A stretch of 31,058 bases of DNA from assembly GCA_964492185.1 (NCBI GenBank), contig CAZBJH010000026.1, positions 1-31,058 on the forward strand, written 5' to 3'. This document shows positions 1 through 6,964 of this stretch, one piece after another (position 1 is the first letter of the stretch; each line of letters opens with the position of its first letter). The notes beneath the pieces are model-generated. The model did not search any database. It was not told the origin of the DNA and was given only the letters and a program-made list of their open reading frames with translations. A program made the position numbers and the translations under genes. Origin of the DNA: JAFGSZ01 sp964492185. GTDB lineage: Bacteria; Bacteroidota; Bacteroidia; Bacteroidales; UBA10428.

Positions 1-105
1 CACTTTTAAATAAGTTCATTAACTCACTTAAAAAAGTGAGTTAAAGAGCTCACTTTTAAATAAGTTCATTAACTCACTTAAAAAAGTGAGTTAAAGAGCT
101 CACTT
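1..105. repeat. Two perfect 50-bp tandem repeats plus the start of a third
   Basis: Positions 1-50 and 51-100 are identical, and 101-105 begins a third copy. Each unit contains the inverted repeat AACTCACTT / AAGTGAGTT separated by four A, so each could form a small hairpin. The array lies inside element copy A and continues off the left edge, so total copy number is unknown. With unique spacers absent it is not a CRISPR array. Confidence 0.9.
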
Positions 106-172
106 CGTTCGGTTCGCGCGCCTTGATATCGAACATTCTGAACAAACACTAAGATTTTATTGACAAACACTA
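1..172 (-). repeat. Modular inverted-repeat element, copy A (partial, runs off the window edge)
   Basis: Read on the minus strand, this begins with TAGTGTTTGTCAATAAAA at 172, repeats a TAGTGTTTGTTCAGAATG motif, and continues through the segment that also occurs at 17104-17157 (GATCAAGGCGCGCGAACC and following bases). It then runs into the 50-bp tandem repeats at 1-100. It is therefore a copy of the element seen at 2426-2739 and 17023-17280, with its middle replaced or expanded by tandem repeats. The other end lies outside the window. It sits 11 bp upstream of the ATG of the first gene. Confidence 0.75.
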
Positions 173-183
173 TAATTAATATC

Positions 184-1035
184 ATGCTTATACGTTTTTC
201 TTCTATATTGGCTCTTTGTCTTGTAGTAACTCTTTCCTGCCGGCGCATGGAGACAGCCAGGAATGAAAACCCGCTTGCCCGGGTTTTTGATAAGTATCTT
301 TATCCTTCAGATCTGGCCGATGTGATATCGGAAAAGCTGTCAGCCAGTGACAGCACGATAATTGCCAGGGATTATATAGATAAATGGATAAGGAAGCAAC
401 TTATACTGAACAGGGCTGAACTTAATTTGTCTGATGAACAGAAAAACGTTGAAAAACAGATCGATGATTACAGAACCTCTTTGCTTGTGTTCAAATATGA
501 GCAAATTTTAATTGATCAGAAGCTGGATACGATAATTGATTCATCGGAAATCGAAGATTATTATAATAAAAACACGAGAAATTTCATGTTAAATGATAAC
601 CTGGTGCGGGCGCTTTTTATTCAGATACCAAAAACATCGCCCAGTATTTACCAGGTGCGCAGGTGGTATCGATCGGATAATGATGATGACCTCGATAAAC
701 TGGAAAGCTATTGTTACCAGTATGCAGTAAAATATGATTATTTTAATGATGACTGGATATACTTTAATGAAGTGGAAAAATCTTTGCCTGATAGGATAGT
801 AAATCCTGAAGGTCAGCTAAGGTACAGGAAGTACTTTGAAATGCAGGATGATAAAAATTATTATTTTGTAAAGATCAGGGATTATCATCTTGCAGGTAGC
901 CCGGCTCCTCTTGATTTCGTGAAGGAAGATATTCGCAATATTATTCTTAATAAACGGAAGATCCGTTTGATCAACCAGGTTGAGTCCAGTATATATAACG
1001 ATGCCCTGAACAGGGATCAGTTCACTGTATATTAG
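184..1035 (+). CDS. Lipoprotein of the SurA/peptidyl-prolyl isomerase-associated type (PpiC-like N-terminal region)
   Basis: A 283-residue protein read from the ATG at 184. A longer reading from TTG at 160 starts inside the repeat element and is less likely. It opens with a lipoprotein signal (MLIRF, hydrophobic stretch, lipobox VTLSC with Cys19), so it is probably anchored in the envelope facing the periplasm. The rest is polar and helical and resembles the SurA N-terminal chaperone region: helices around residues 60-120, then an EIEDYYNKN segment that usually precedes a parvulin domain. The expected parvulin core motifs are degenerate (no clear GGDLG or FG-H signature), so catalysis is doubtful. 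It lies 46 bp upstream of a full SurA-like PPIase, an arrangement common in Bacteroidota, which suggests a partner role in outer-membrane protein folding. Confidence 0.7.
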   Translation: MLIRFSSILALCLVVTLSCRRMETARNENPLARVFDKYLYPSDLADVISEKLSASDSTIIARDYIDKWIRKQLILNRAELNLSDEQKNVEKQIDDYRTSLLVFKYEQILIDQKLDTIIDSSEIEDYYNKNTRNFMLNDNLVRALFIQIPKTSPSIYQVRRWYRSDNDDDLDKLESYCYQYAVKYDYFNDDWIYFNEVEKSLPDRIVNPEGQLRYRKYFEMQDDKNYYFVKIRDYHLAGSPAPLDFVKEDIRNIILNKRKIRLINQVESSIYNDALNRDQFTVY

Positions 1036-1081
1036 CGGGATTTGTTAATTATTTTTATTTTAGTTACAGAATTTATATCGA

Positions 1082-2428
1082 ATGACACTATTTATTAAAA
1101 AGTTGATCCGTATCATAGTGCTAATTGCGACAGTTCATCATGCTGCCGGCCAGCCAAAAATCCTCGACCGCATAATTGGGATTGTTGGTGATAAAAAGGT
1201 TATGCAATCGGAGTTGGAAGAACAGTATTACAATATGCTGGCCCAGGGAATGAAGGATTATCCGGGTTTGAGATGTGAAGTTTTTGAAGATCTGCTATCT
1301 CAAAAGCTGTTATTGAACCAGGCTGAGATTGACAGTATAATGGTTACCGAACCACAGGTAGACCTGCAACTGGAACAACGTATGGGATTTTTTGTAAATC
1401 AAATAGGTTCGGAAGAAAAGCTTACGGAGTATTTTAATAAATCCATTGTTGAGATCAAAGAAGATCTGAGAGATGCTATTCGTGATCAGTTGGTAACCGA
1501 TAAGATGCGTGCAGAGATCACCGGTGATATCAATGCTACACCGTCGGAAGTGCGGAATTTTTACGAAAGCCTGCCCAAAGACAGTATTCCCTATGTAAAT
1601 GCAGAGGTTGAACTCAACCAGATAGTATTGTATCCACCTTCAAGTGAGGAAGCTGTATTTGAAGTACGTGAGCGATTGCTGGATTTGCGGCAACGGATAC
1701 TTGAGGGTGAGAATTTTGCTACTCTTGCAGTGCTCTATTCAGAGGGACCGTCGGCCCCCAGGGGTGGTGATATCGGATGGTCCGATAAAGCCTCACTTGA
1801 TCCTGAATATGCAAAAGTGGCTTTTAGTTTGAAAAAGGGCCAGGTTTCCAAAATAGTTGAATCTTCATTTGGTTTTCATATTATCGAATTGCTCGATCGT
1901 ACCGGGGAACGGGTACACACGCGGCATATCCTTATGAAGCCTAAAATCACACCTGAAGCAAAGGAAGAAGTTATGGCAAGGCTTGATAGTATTGTAAGGC
2001 TGATAAGGCTTGATAGCCTGACATTTGAGCGTGCAGCCATGTATTTTTCGGAAGATCCTGAAACACGGCTTAACGGGGGCCAGGTTGTGAACCCTAATAC
2101 CGGCGGCACGAAATTTGAGCTCGATCAGTTTGAAACCGAAGAGTATAATATTATCCATGAACTTGAGGTAGGTGAGATATCGCGGGTTTATGAATACCAG
2201 GATAAGAAAGGTAAAACGGTCTATAAAGTTATCAGGTTAAAAAAGAAAACGGTTCCTCATGTGGCAAATCTGAAAGATGATTATTCCCTGCTTAAAATGA
2301 TGGCTGCCAGTGATAAACAAAGAAGAGTAGTGGATTCCTGGATCAGGGAAAGATTGAAATCCACTTATGTAAAGATAAATCCCGATTTCAGGGATTGTAA
2401 TTTCCGGATCAGTGGCTGGTTTAAATAG
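1082..2428 (+). CDS. SurA-like periplasmic peptidyl-prolyl cis-trans isomerase with two parvulin domains
   Basis: A 448-residue protein with an N-terminal signal peptide (residues 1 to about 23) and then a SurA-N chaperone region (DRIIGIVGDKKVMQSELE and helices to about residue 160). Parvulin domain 1 lies at about 173-275, with the typical VLYSEGPSAPRGGDIGW and SSFGFHIIELLDR motifs. A second, more degenerate domain begins at about 280 (HTRHILMKP, then a SEDPETRLNGGQV segment). Such proteins escort outer-membrane proteins through the periplasm and isomerise prolyl bonds. The C-terminal CNFRISGW tail resembles Bacteroidota relatives, so the protein looks full length. Its TAG stop codon consists of the first three bases of repeat copy B. 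It lies between the lipoprotein above and the OstA-like gene, probably one former operon. Confidence 0.9.
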   Translation: MTLFIKKLIRIIVLIATVHHAAGQPKILDRIIGIVGDKKVMQSELEEQYYNMLAQGMKDYPGLRCEVFEDLLSQKLLLNQAEIDSIMVTEPQVDLQLEQRMGFFVNQIGSEEKLTEYFNKSIVEIKEDLRDAIRDQLVTDKMRAEITGDINATPSEVRNFYESLPKDSIPYVNAEVELNQIVLYPPSSEEAVFEVRERLLDLRQRILEGENFATLAVLYSEGPSAPRGGDIGWSDKASLDPEYAKVAFSLKKGQVSKIVESSFGFHIIELLDRTGERVHTRHILMKPKITPEAKEEVMARLDSIVRLIRLDSLTFERAAMYFSEDPETRLNGGQVVNPNTGGTKFELDQFETEEYNIIHELEVGEISRVYEYQDKKGKTVYKVIRLKKKTVPHVANLKDDYSLLKMMAASDKQRRVVDSWIRERLKSTYVKINPDFRDCNFRISGWFK

Positions 2429-2739
2429 TGTCCGTCAATAAAGTTGGTAAAATGTTTAACTGGTCATTTGTCTGTTCATAAAGCTCCATTTGCAAGGCTT
2501 GCGCAGTTCGAAAATGTGGAGTTTACCAGTTGTAAATGAGCAATTTTCGGACAAGCGTAACGCGGCAAATGGGACTTTATGGACAGACACTAAATAGAGT
2601 CTGTCCATAAACTCGCAGTGTTTGTTCAGAATGTTCGAGATCAAGGCGCGTGAGCATTTTAAACCGCAGTATACTAAAGTATTCGAGGATTTAAAATGCG
2701 AGCAGCAACGCGGATATCGGACATTATGGACAGACACTA
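2426..2739 (+). repeat. Modular inverted-repeat element, copy B (two modules back to back)
   Basis: Module 1 (2426-2592) begins TAGTGTCCGTCAATAAAG and ends ACTTTATGGACAGACACTA. Module 2 (2595-2739) begins TAGAGTCTGTCCATAAAC and ends CATTATGGACAGACACTA. The two modules meet with TTTATGGACAGACAC (2576-2590), spacer TAAATA, and GAGTCTGTCCATAAA (2597-2611), which is a near-perfect inverted repeat. Module 2 contains the hairpin arms GCATTTTAAA (2654-2663) and TTTAAAATGC (2690-2699). The element has no credible coding capacity. It occupies almost the whole gap between the SurA-like and OstA-like genes, and its first bases are the upstream gene's stop codon. Confidence 0.85.
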
Positions 2740-2758
2740 AGTAACCAATTTATTACCT

Positions 2759-4282
2759 ATGGTGATCACAACTGATGTGAAGAAAATTTTCCGCCTGTGT
2801 TTTCTGCATGCATTCTCATTTTTCCTGTTTTACACGACCGGACTGGCCCAGGAAAAGGTTGATTTTACGGCGCGTGAAATGGAATTTGACGAAAAAATCG
2901 GAAGCGGTGCACAGCGTTTGCTTGATGATGTAGTATTTGAACACGGTGGAGCAAAAATGTATTGTGACAGCGCGTATTATTATACTAAATTAAATTCCCT
3001 TGATGCATATAACAATGTTTATATCAATCAGGGCGATACCCTTCATTTATATGGTGATTACCTTCATTATGACGGCAATACAAAGCTTGCACGGGTAAGG
3101 GATAATGTGAAGCTTATCAACAAAGAAACTACATTGCTGAGTGATGCACTTGATTTTGACCTGGGGTCAAATGTTGGGTATTATGTTGATTCTGCACTTA
3201 TTTTGAATAAAGACAACCGGCTAAGAAGTGAGGAGGGGTATTATTATACAAAGACCGATATATTTTTATTCAAAGACAGTGTGGTTGTGATCAATCCCGA
3301 TTATACCATCTATTCAGATACGATGAAGTTTAATACGGAAACTGAGATAGCTTATTTCTTCGGGCCTACGGAGATTGTCAGTGAAAAAAACTATATATAT
3401 TGTGAAAAAGGCTGGTACAACACCCTTACCGATATATCGGAACTAAAGCAAAATGCTTATATGCTGAGCGAAGATCAGGAAATTTACGGTGATAGTCTGT
3501 ATTACGAAAGAAAAACAGGATATGGAAGGGCCAGGAACAATGTACAGATCATCGATGAAGAGCAGGATATTCTTTTATTCGGTGATTTTGCCGAATATTT
3601 TGAAGATCCCGAACTATCAATGCTTACCGGCAAAGCTCTTTTTGTGCAGGCAGGGGAGGAGGATTCCACATATGTGCATGCGGATACGCTACGTTCTTCA
3701 ATTGACACGGCCGGCTATAAACAAATTCGTGCATATTACAGGGTAAAGCTTTTCAAGACAAATATGCAGGGAAAATGTGATTCGATGTCATATTCATACC
3801 GGGATTCTGTTATTCGGCTGTATACAGACCCTGTTTTATGGTCGGATGAACATCAGCTCAGCGCTGACTATATTCAGATCCATACTGTAGACAGGCAGGT
3901 TGACAGGATAACTATGGAGGGATCATCTTTCATCATCAGCGAGGAGGATACTTCAAAATACAATCAGATCAAGGGTAAAGACATGTTTTGCCACTTTAAA
4001 AGCGGACAACTGCACCGGATAGATGTTAACGGGAATGGAGAAACCGTTTACTATCCAAACGATGAAGGCGAAATAATCGGTGTTAACAAAGCTACCAGTT
4101 CAAATCTGGTTATCCGTCTTAAGGAAGGAAAGGTTGATGATATAACTTTTCTGGAGAAACCGGATGCTGTTCTTTATCCCCTGAAACTGGCACCCCCAGA
4201 GGGATTGATCCTTAAGGATTTTCATTGGCTGGATGATTGCCGGCCTAAAAATAAGATGGATGTTTTTATTTGGCAGGAGTAA
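2759..4282 (+). CDS. OstA/LptA-like organic solvent tolerance protein, probable lipopolysaccharide transport component
   Basis: A 507-residue protein with a signal peptide (hydrophobic core FLHAFSFFLFYTTG, cleavage probably after GLAQ). The mature part is made of repeated short beta-strand units of the OstA/LptA jellyroll type, for example DVVFEHGGAKMYCDSAYYY, NVYINQGDTLHLYGDYLHY and VRDNVKLINKETTLLSD. The repeated pattern of D-aromatic followed by G-D-hydrophobic is typical of the family, whose members bind lipid A and bridge the periplasm during LPS export. It is longer than E. coli LptA (about 185 residues), as usual for the OstA-like proteins of Bacteroidota. ATG 2759 directly precedes the signal peptide. 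Its TAA stop overlaps the start of repeat copy C. Co-location with SurA-like folding factors fits an outer-membrane biogenesis cluster. Confidence 0.85.
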   Translation: MVITTDVKKIFRLCFLHAFSFFLFYTTGLAQEKVDFTAREMEFDEKIGSGAQRLLDDVVFEHGGAKMYCDSAYYYTKLNSLDAYNNVYINQGDTLHLYGDYLHYDGNTKLARVRDNVKLINKETTLLSDALDFDLGSNVGYYVDSALILNKDNRLRSEEGYYYTKTDIFLFKDSVVVINPDYTIYSDTMKFNTETEIAYFFGPTEIVSEKNYIYCEKGWYNTLTDISELKQNAYMLSEDQEIYGDSLYYERKTGYGRARNNVQIIDEEQDILLFGDFAEYFEDPELSMLTGKALFVQAGEEDSTYVHADTLRSSIDTAGYKQIRAYYRVKLFKTNMQGKCDSMSYSYRDSVIRLYTDPVLWSDEHQLSADYIQIHTVDRQVDRITMEGSSFIISEEDTSKYNQIKGKDMFCHFKSGQLHRIDVNGNGETVYYPNDEGEIIGVNKATSSNLVIRLKEGKVDDITFLEKPDAVLYPLKLAPPEGLILKDFHWLDDCRPKNKMDVFIWQE

Positions 4283-4445
4283 GTCTGTCTATAAAGTTGG
4301 CAAAATGTTAAACCGGTCATGTGTCTGTTCAGAAAGTTCAATTTGCAAGGCTCGCGCGGTCTGAAAACGCGGAGTTTACTAGTCGTAAATGAGCAATTTT
4401 CGGACAAGCGTAACGCGGCAAACGGGACTTTATGGACAGGCACAA
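4280..4445 (+). repeat. Modular inverted-repeat element, copy C (module 1 only)
   Basis: It begins TAAGTCTGTCTATAAAG, overlapping the OstA-like stop codon, and ends ACTTTATGGACAGGCACA. It aligns along its whole length with module 1 of copy B with scattered substitutions, including the shared block AGCAATTTTCGGACAAGCG. A minus-strand open frame across it matches one in copy B, but only because the DNA is repeated. Confidence 0.85.
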
Positions 4446-4478
4446 ATTATATTCCGGACCTGGTTTTCAAAAAACGCG

Positions 4479-4700
4479 CTAATATTCGTCCTCATTAAAA
4501 AAGAAGTCGTCTTTACTCGGATAATCCGGCCATATATCTTCAATACTTTCATATATATCCCCTTCGTCTTCAATCTCCTGCAGGTTTTCAATAACTTCTA
4601 ACGGAGCACCTGATCTGATTGCAAAATCTATCAACTCATCTTTTGTAGCCGGCCAGGGTGCATCCTCTAATTTAGACGCTAGTTCAAGTGTCCAATACAT
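4479..4700 (-). CDS. Small acidic DUF2795-family protein
   Basis: A 73-residue protein that I recognise as the small, very conserved DUF2795-type protein of Bacteroidota. The pattern is MYWTLELASKLEDAPWPATK, then ELIDFAIRSGAPLEVIENLQ and a strongly acidic tail ending FFFNEDEY. It has no signal peptide or membrane segment, so it is cytoplasmic. The molecular function is not known to me. The ELIDFAIRSGAP helix resembles small nucleic-acid-binding or regulatory folds, but that is inference. It stands alone between a repeat element downstream and a good promoter match upstream (4739-4771), so it is probably monocistronic. The length is normal for the family. Confidence 0.88.
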   Translation of the reverse strand: MYWTLELASKLEDAPWPATKDELIDFAIRSGAPLEVIENLQEIEDEGDIYESIEDIWPDYPSKDDFFFNEDEY

Positions 4701-4738
4701 AACTAATCTGTTTTATGTGTCTCTTCTCAAAAAGTTTG

Positions 4739-4771
4739 CAAATATATATAAAAAAATAATTGATTATCAAA
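4739..4771 (-). promoter_or_regulatory. Bacteroidota-type promoter for the DUF2795 gene
   Basis: On the minus strand, TTTG (complement of 4768-4771) is followed after 21 bases by TATATTTG (complement of 4739-4746). This matches the TTTG / TAnnTTTG pattern of Bacteroidota primary sigma factors with acceptable spacing. It lies about 40 bp upstream of the start codon. Confidence 0.55.
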
Positions 4772-5097
4772 TAGAATTCCCTTAAGCTTTTCATAGATTT
4801 TTTAAAGTCGCCGGGATCATGGTCCGGTTTTCCGGAATATGCAAATAATTAGCCTGACAGCCTGCACTCTGCACAGATAAGCATTTCTATAATAGTTTAT
4901 CACGGAACAAATATTTTATAACCGATGTACGAGATTAGTGCATCCAGGGTTCTATATGTATCTTTTCTTTTGTGGTTTACAGATACGATTTTTCTTCGGA
5001 TCAGGTTGAATGCCCCTTTGTCACCTACTTTTATATATTCTTTTGTTTTATACTGTTATGAATTATTACCGGTAAACAGCAAAAACCGGGAGCTGTA
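4772..5097. other. AT-rich intergenic stretch without a recognised gene
   Basis: Between the DUF2795 promoter and the end of the ABC ATPase gene. An 83-codon plus-strand frame from 4925 overlaps the ATPase 3' end and has no protein-like features. I see only a short CCGG-rich imperfect hairpin near 4810-4840 (GGTCCGGTTTTCCGGAAT). Confidence 0.5.
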
Positions 5098-5805
5098 TTA
5101 TTTTTCCGCCTTAACAGGTTCATTGTTCATTACATCCGATTCTATTACACCATCGCGTAAGCGTATTATACGGTGAGCATTCAGGGCAATATCCTCTTCG
5201 TGTGTCACCAGGATGATCGTATTGCCCATTTCATGGATATCCTTAAAAAGGTTCATTATGTCTATCGATGTTTTTGAATCAAGATTACCGGTAGGTTCAT
5301 CAGCCAGTATAATAGAAGGATTATTAACCATAGCTCTTGCCACTGCCACACGTTGCCGCTGCCCCCCTGATAATTCACTGGGCTTATGAGTTACCCTGTC
5401 GGATAATCCTACTTTTTCCATAACTTCAGCTACTCGTTCTATACGCTCATGTTTGCTCATACCTGCATACACCAATGGAAGCATAACATTTTCCATTGCG
5501 GTGTAGCGCGGCAACAGATTGAAGGTCTGAAATACGAAGCCGATCTCCGTGTTACGGATCTCAGCAAGTTGATTATCTTCCATAGTACTGACATCCTTGC
5601 TGTTAAGGAAATAATGGCCACTGGTTGGCGTGTCAAGGCATCCGAGGATATTCATCAGTGTTGATTTTCCTGATCCGGACGGCCCCATAATGGCAACATA
5701 CTCGTTTCGGTTAATGTCAAGAGAAATATTCCGCAGCGCTTCAACGATTTGCATTCCCACTTTGTAATGCTTAACAATATCGATGATATTTATTAATTTG
5801 TCCAT
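5098..5805 (-). CDS. ABC transporter ATP-binding protein, LolD/MacB type
   Basis: A 235-residue nucleotide-binding subunit. Walker A is GPSGSGKST (residues 41-49), the Q-loop is FVFQTFNLLPR (about 90-100), the signature is LSGGQRQ (145-151), Walker B is IILADEP (165-171), the D-loop is NLDS, and the switch histidine is in VTHEE (H202). The FQTFNLLPRYTAMENVMLPL wording is characteristic of the LolD/MacB/FtsE-like group, which powers FtsX-fold permeases for lipoprotein release, peptide or drug export, or signalling. No permease is adjacent. The FtsX-type permease at 23678 is a possible but unproven partner. The repeat-end fragment GACAGACACTA lies 16 bp upstream of its ATG. It is full length, with a short charged C-terminal tail. 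Confidence 0.9.
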   Translation of the reverse strand: MDKLINIIDIVKHYKVGMQIVEALRNISLDINRNEYVAIMGPSGSGKSTLMNILGCLDTPTSGHYFLNSKDVSTMEDNQLAEIRNTEIGFVFQTFNLLPRYTAMENVMLPLVYAGMSKHERIERVAEVMEKVGLSDRVTHKPSELSGGQRQRVAVARAMVNNPSIILADEPTGNLDSKTSIDIMNLFKDIHEMGNTIILVTHEEDIALNAHRIIRLRDGVIESDVMNNEPVKAEK

Positions 5806-6088
5806 TGAATAGTTTTAATTGACAGACACTATCTAATATTATTATTGGTTTTTACAATTGCAATATACTAACTAACCTGCATTATTCATAAAAATGAATA
5901 ATAAATATCTGATGTTCTGATAGACTGAGAATAACAAAACAAAGCCCCGAATTTTTATTTTATTTATTTTTTCAAAGTGTATCAATTTCATTATCTGTAT
6001 TGTCGCGAAAGTTTCGCGGCGGGTCACCGCGGCTTCAGCTTTCAATACCTTAGTACATATGCCAAAACTAATACATTAATAATACAAA
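5806..6088. other. Intergenic stretch with an element-end fragment and a GC-rich palindrome
   Basis: A solitary end of the modular element (GACAGACACTA, 5821-5831) sits just upstream of the ATPase gene. Further on, an otherwise AT-rich stretch contains CGCGAAA / TTTCGCG (6004-6010 and 6012-6018) followed by CGCGG / CCGCG (6015-6019 and 6027-6031). These overlapping GC-rich inverted repeats could fold, but there is no T-tract to make a standard terminator. No coding region is seen. Confidence 0.45.
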
Positions 6089-6880
6089 TTAAAAATTGAT
6101 GACAAAATTTTGTTTTGCAATTCCTTTTCTGAAAAATATTATTCCTGCAAAAAAAAGATCAATGCTCACTTTAACACGCTGATCACTGCATATGTTTTTC
6201 CATGCTTTTGTCATTTCATCCGACCAGTATATGTCATCTATTACTATGACACAATTTTCATCTGCTACCTGCGCTAAAATATTAAAAAAATTCAGGGTCG
6301 GTTCATAACGGTGATTACCGTCAATAAAAGCAAAGAAAGGCGGTTCCGTATGTATTGATAATTCAGGCAGTGCCTGGTCGAATACATTATTTATCAACTC
6401 AATATTATTAAGGCCTGCAGCCCTGAAGTTTTCTTTTGCTTTTGCAATAAGAGACCTGCTGCTCTCAATAGTAAAGACCTGAGCGTTTTGATTGGCTGCC
6501 GCCATGTACATAGTGCTGATACCCAATGATGTACCCAACTCAATAATAGTCTGTGGCTTATATGACCTTATTATACGAAATAATAACCGGCCGAATTTTT
6601 TGTTAACAGATGATCGTCTGACAAGACGGTTGATCTCTCTTGATTTGGTTTTAAAAACTTGTGAACCGGCACCGTCGTCCCGTATATTAAGAGTGTTCCT
6701 GTTTTTTTCCAGTTTATCCCTTATGACCTCAATGTTTTTGTATTCTTTATATTTGGTGCGGTCCTGTAACACATTCCTTACAAAAGAATATATATAAGGC
6801 GAATGGATACCATGGCCGTGTTTGTTTTTTGATTTTATTTTGTATATAATAAAATGCCTCAGCTGATGCAAAAGATTCAT
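6089..6880 (-). CDS. Class I SAM-dependent methyltransferase (O-methyltransferase-like)
   Basis: A 263-residue cytoplasmic protein with the SAM-binding motif I TIIELGTSLGISTMYMA in the middle. It continues with a beta-2 acidic segment QVFTIESS and FFAFIDGNHRYEPTLNFF, where O-methyltransferases of the caffeoyl-CoA/catechol type keep the metal- or substrate-binding aspartate. VIVIDDIYWSDEM follows. The N-terminal 80 residues (HGHGIHSPYIYSFV and following) are typical of Bacteroidota members of this group. The substrate cannot be deduced. It is divergent from recG across an 84-bp spacer. Its 3' side is followed by 283 bp of intergenic DNA, so it appears monocistronic. Confidence 0.82.
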   Translation of the reverse strand: MNLLHQLRHFIIYKIKSKNKHGHGIHSPYIYSFVRNVLQDRTKYKEYKNIEVIRDKLEKNRNTLNIRDDGAGSQVFKTKSREINRLVRRSSVNKKFGRLLFRIIRSYKPQTIIELGTSLGISTMYMAAANQNAQVFTIESSRSLIAKAKENFRAAGLNNIELINNVFDQALPELSIHTEPPFFAFIDGNHRYEPTLNFFNILAQVADENCVIVIDDIYWSDEMTKAWKNICSDQRVKVSIDLFFAGIIFFRKGIAKQNFVINF

Positions 6881-6889
6881 TCTGATCGT

Positions 6890-6920
6890 TTTGATTTTTG
6901 AAGCTGTAAAAATAGTTTTA
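6890..6920 (+). promoter_or_regulatory. Candidate promoter of recG
   Basis: TTTG at 6890-6893, a 19-base spacer, then TAGTTTTA at 6913-6920, one base off the TAnnTTTG box used by Bacteroidota. It lies 45 bp before the recG ATG, in the gap shared with the divergent methyltransferase gene. Confidence 0.4.
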
Positions 6921-6964
6921 TTTTTATTTATTCATTACTGATCTTAACAGGGATAATATTATAT

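Noticed and set aside
1..105. Possible CRISPR array
   Set aside because: The repeats are perfectly tandem with no unique spacers, and no cas genes are present in the window.
160..183. TTG start extending the first lipoprotein by eight codons
   Set aside because: The extension is made of repeat-element sequence and would push the lipoprotein signal inward; the ATG at 184 gives a standard signal peptide.
2456..2737. Minus-strand 93-codon frame, and a similar 73-codon frame at 4222-4443, sharing a VHKVPFAALRLSENCSFTT segment
   Set aside because: They look like a conserved protein pair only because both lie in module 1 of the repeated element. They overlap element ends and neighbouring gene tails, have unlikely composition, and are not preserved in the other copies.
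4925..5176. Plus-strand 83-codon frame
   Set aside because: It overlaps the 3' end of the ABC ATPase gene on the other strand and lacks a recognisable pattern or start context.
6001..6035. GC-rich palindromes as a transcription terminator
   Set aside because: The inverted repeats are real, but the first has a one-base centre and neither is followed by a T-tract on either strand, so I list them only as a palindromic patch.
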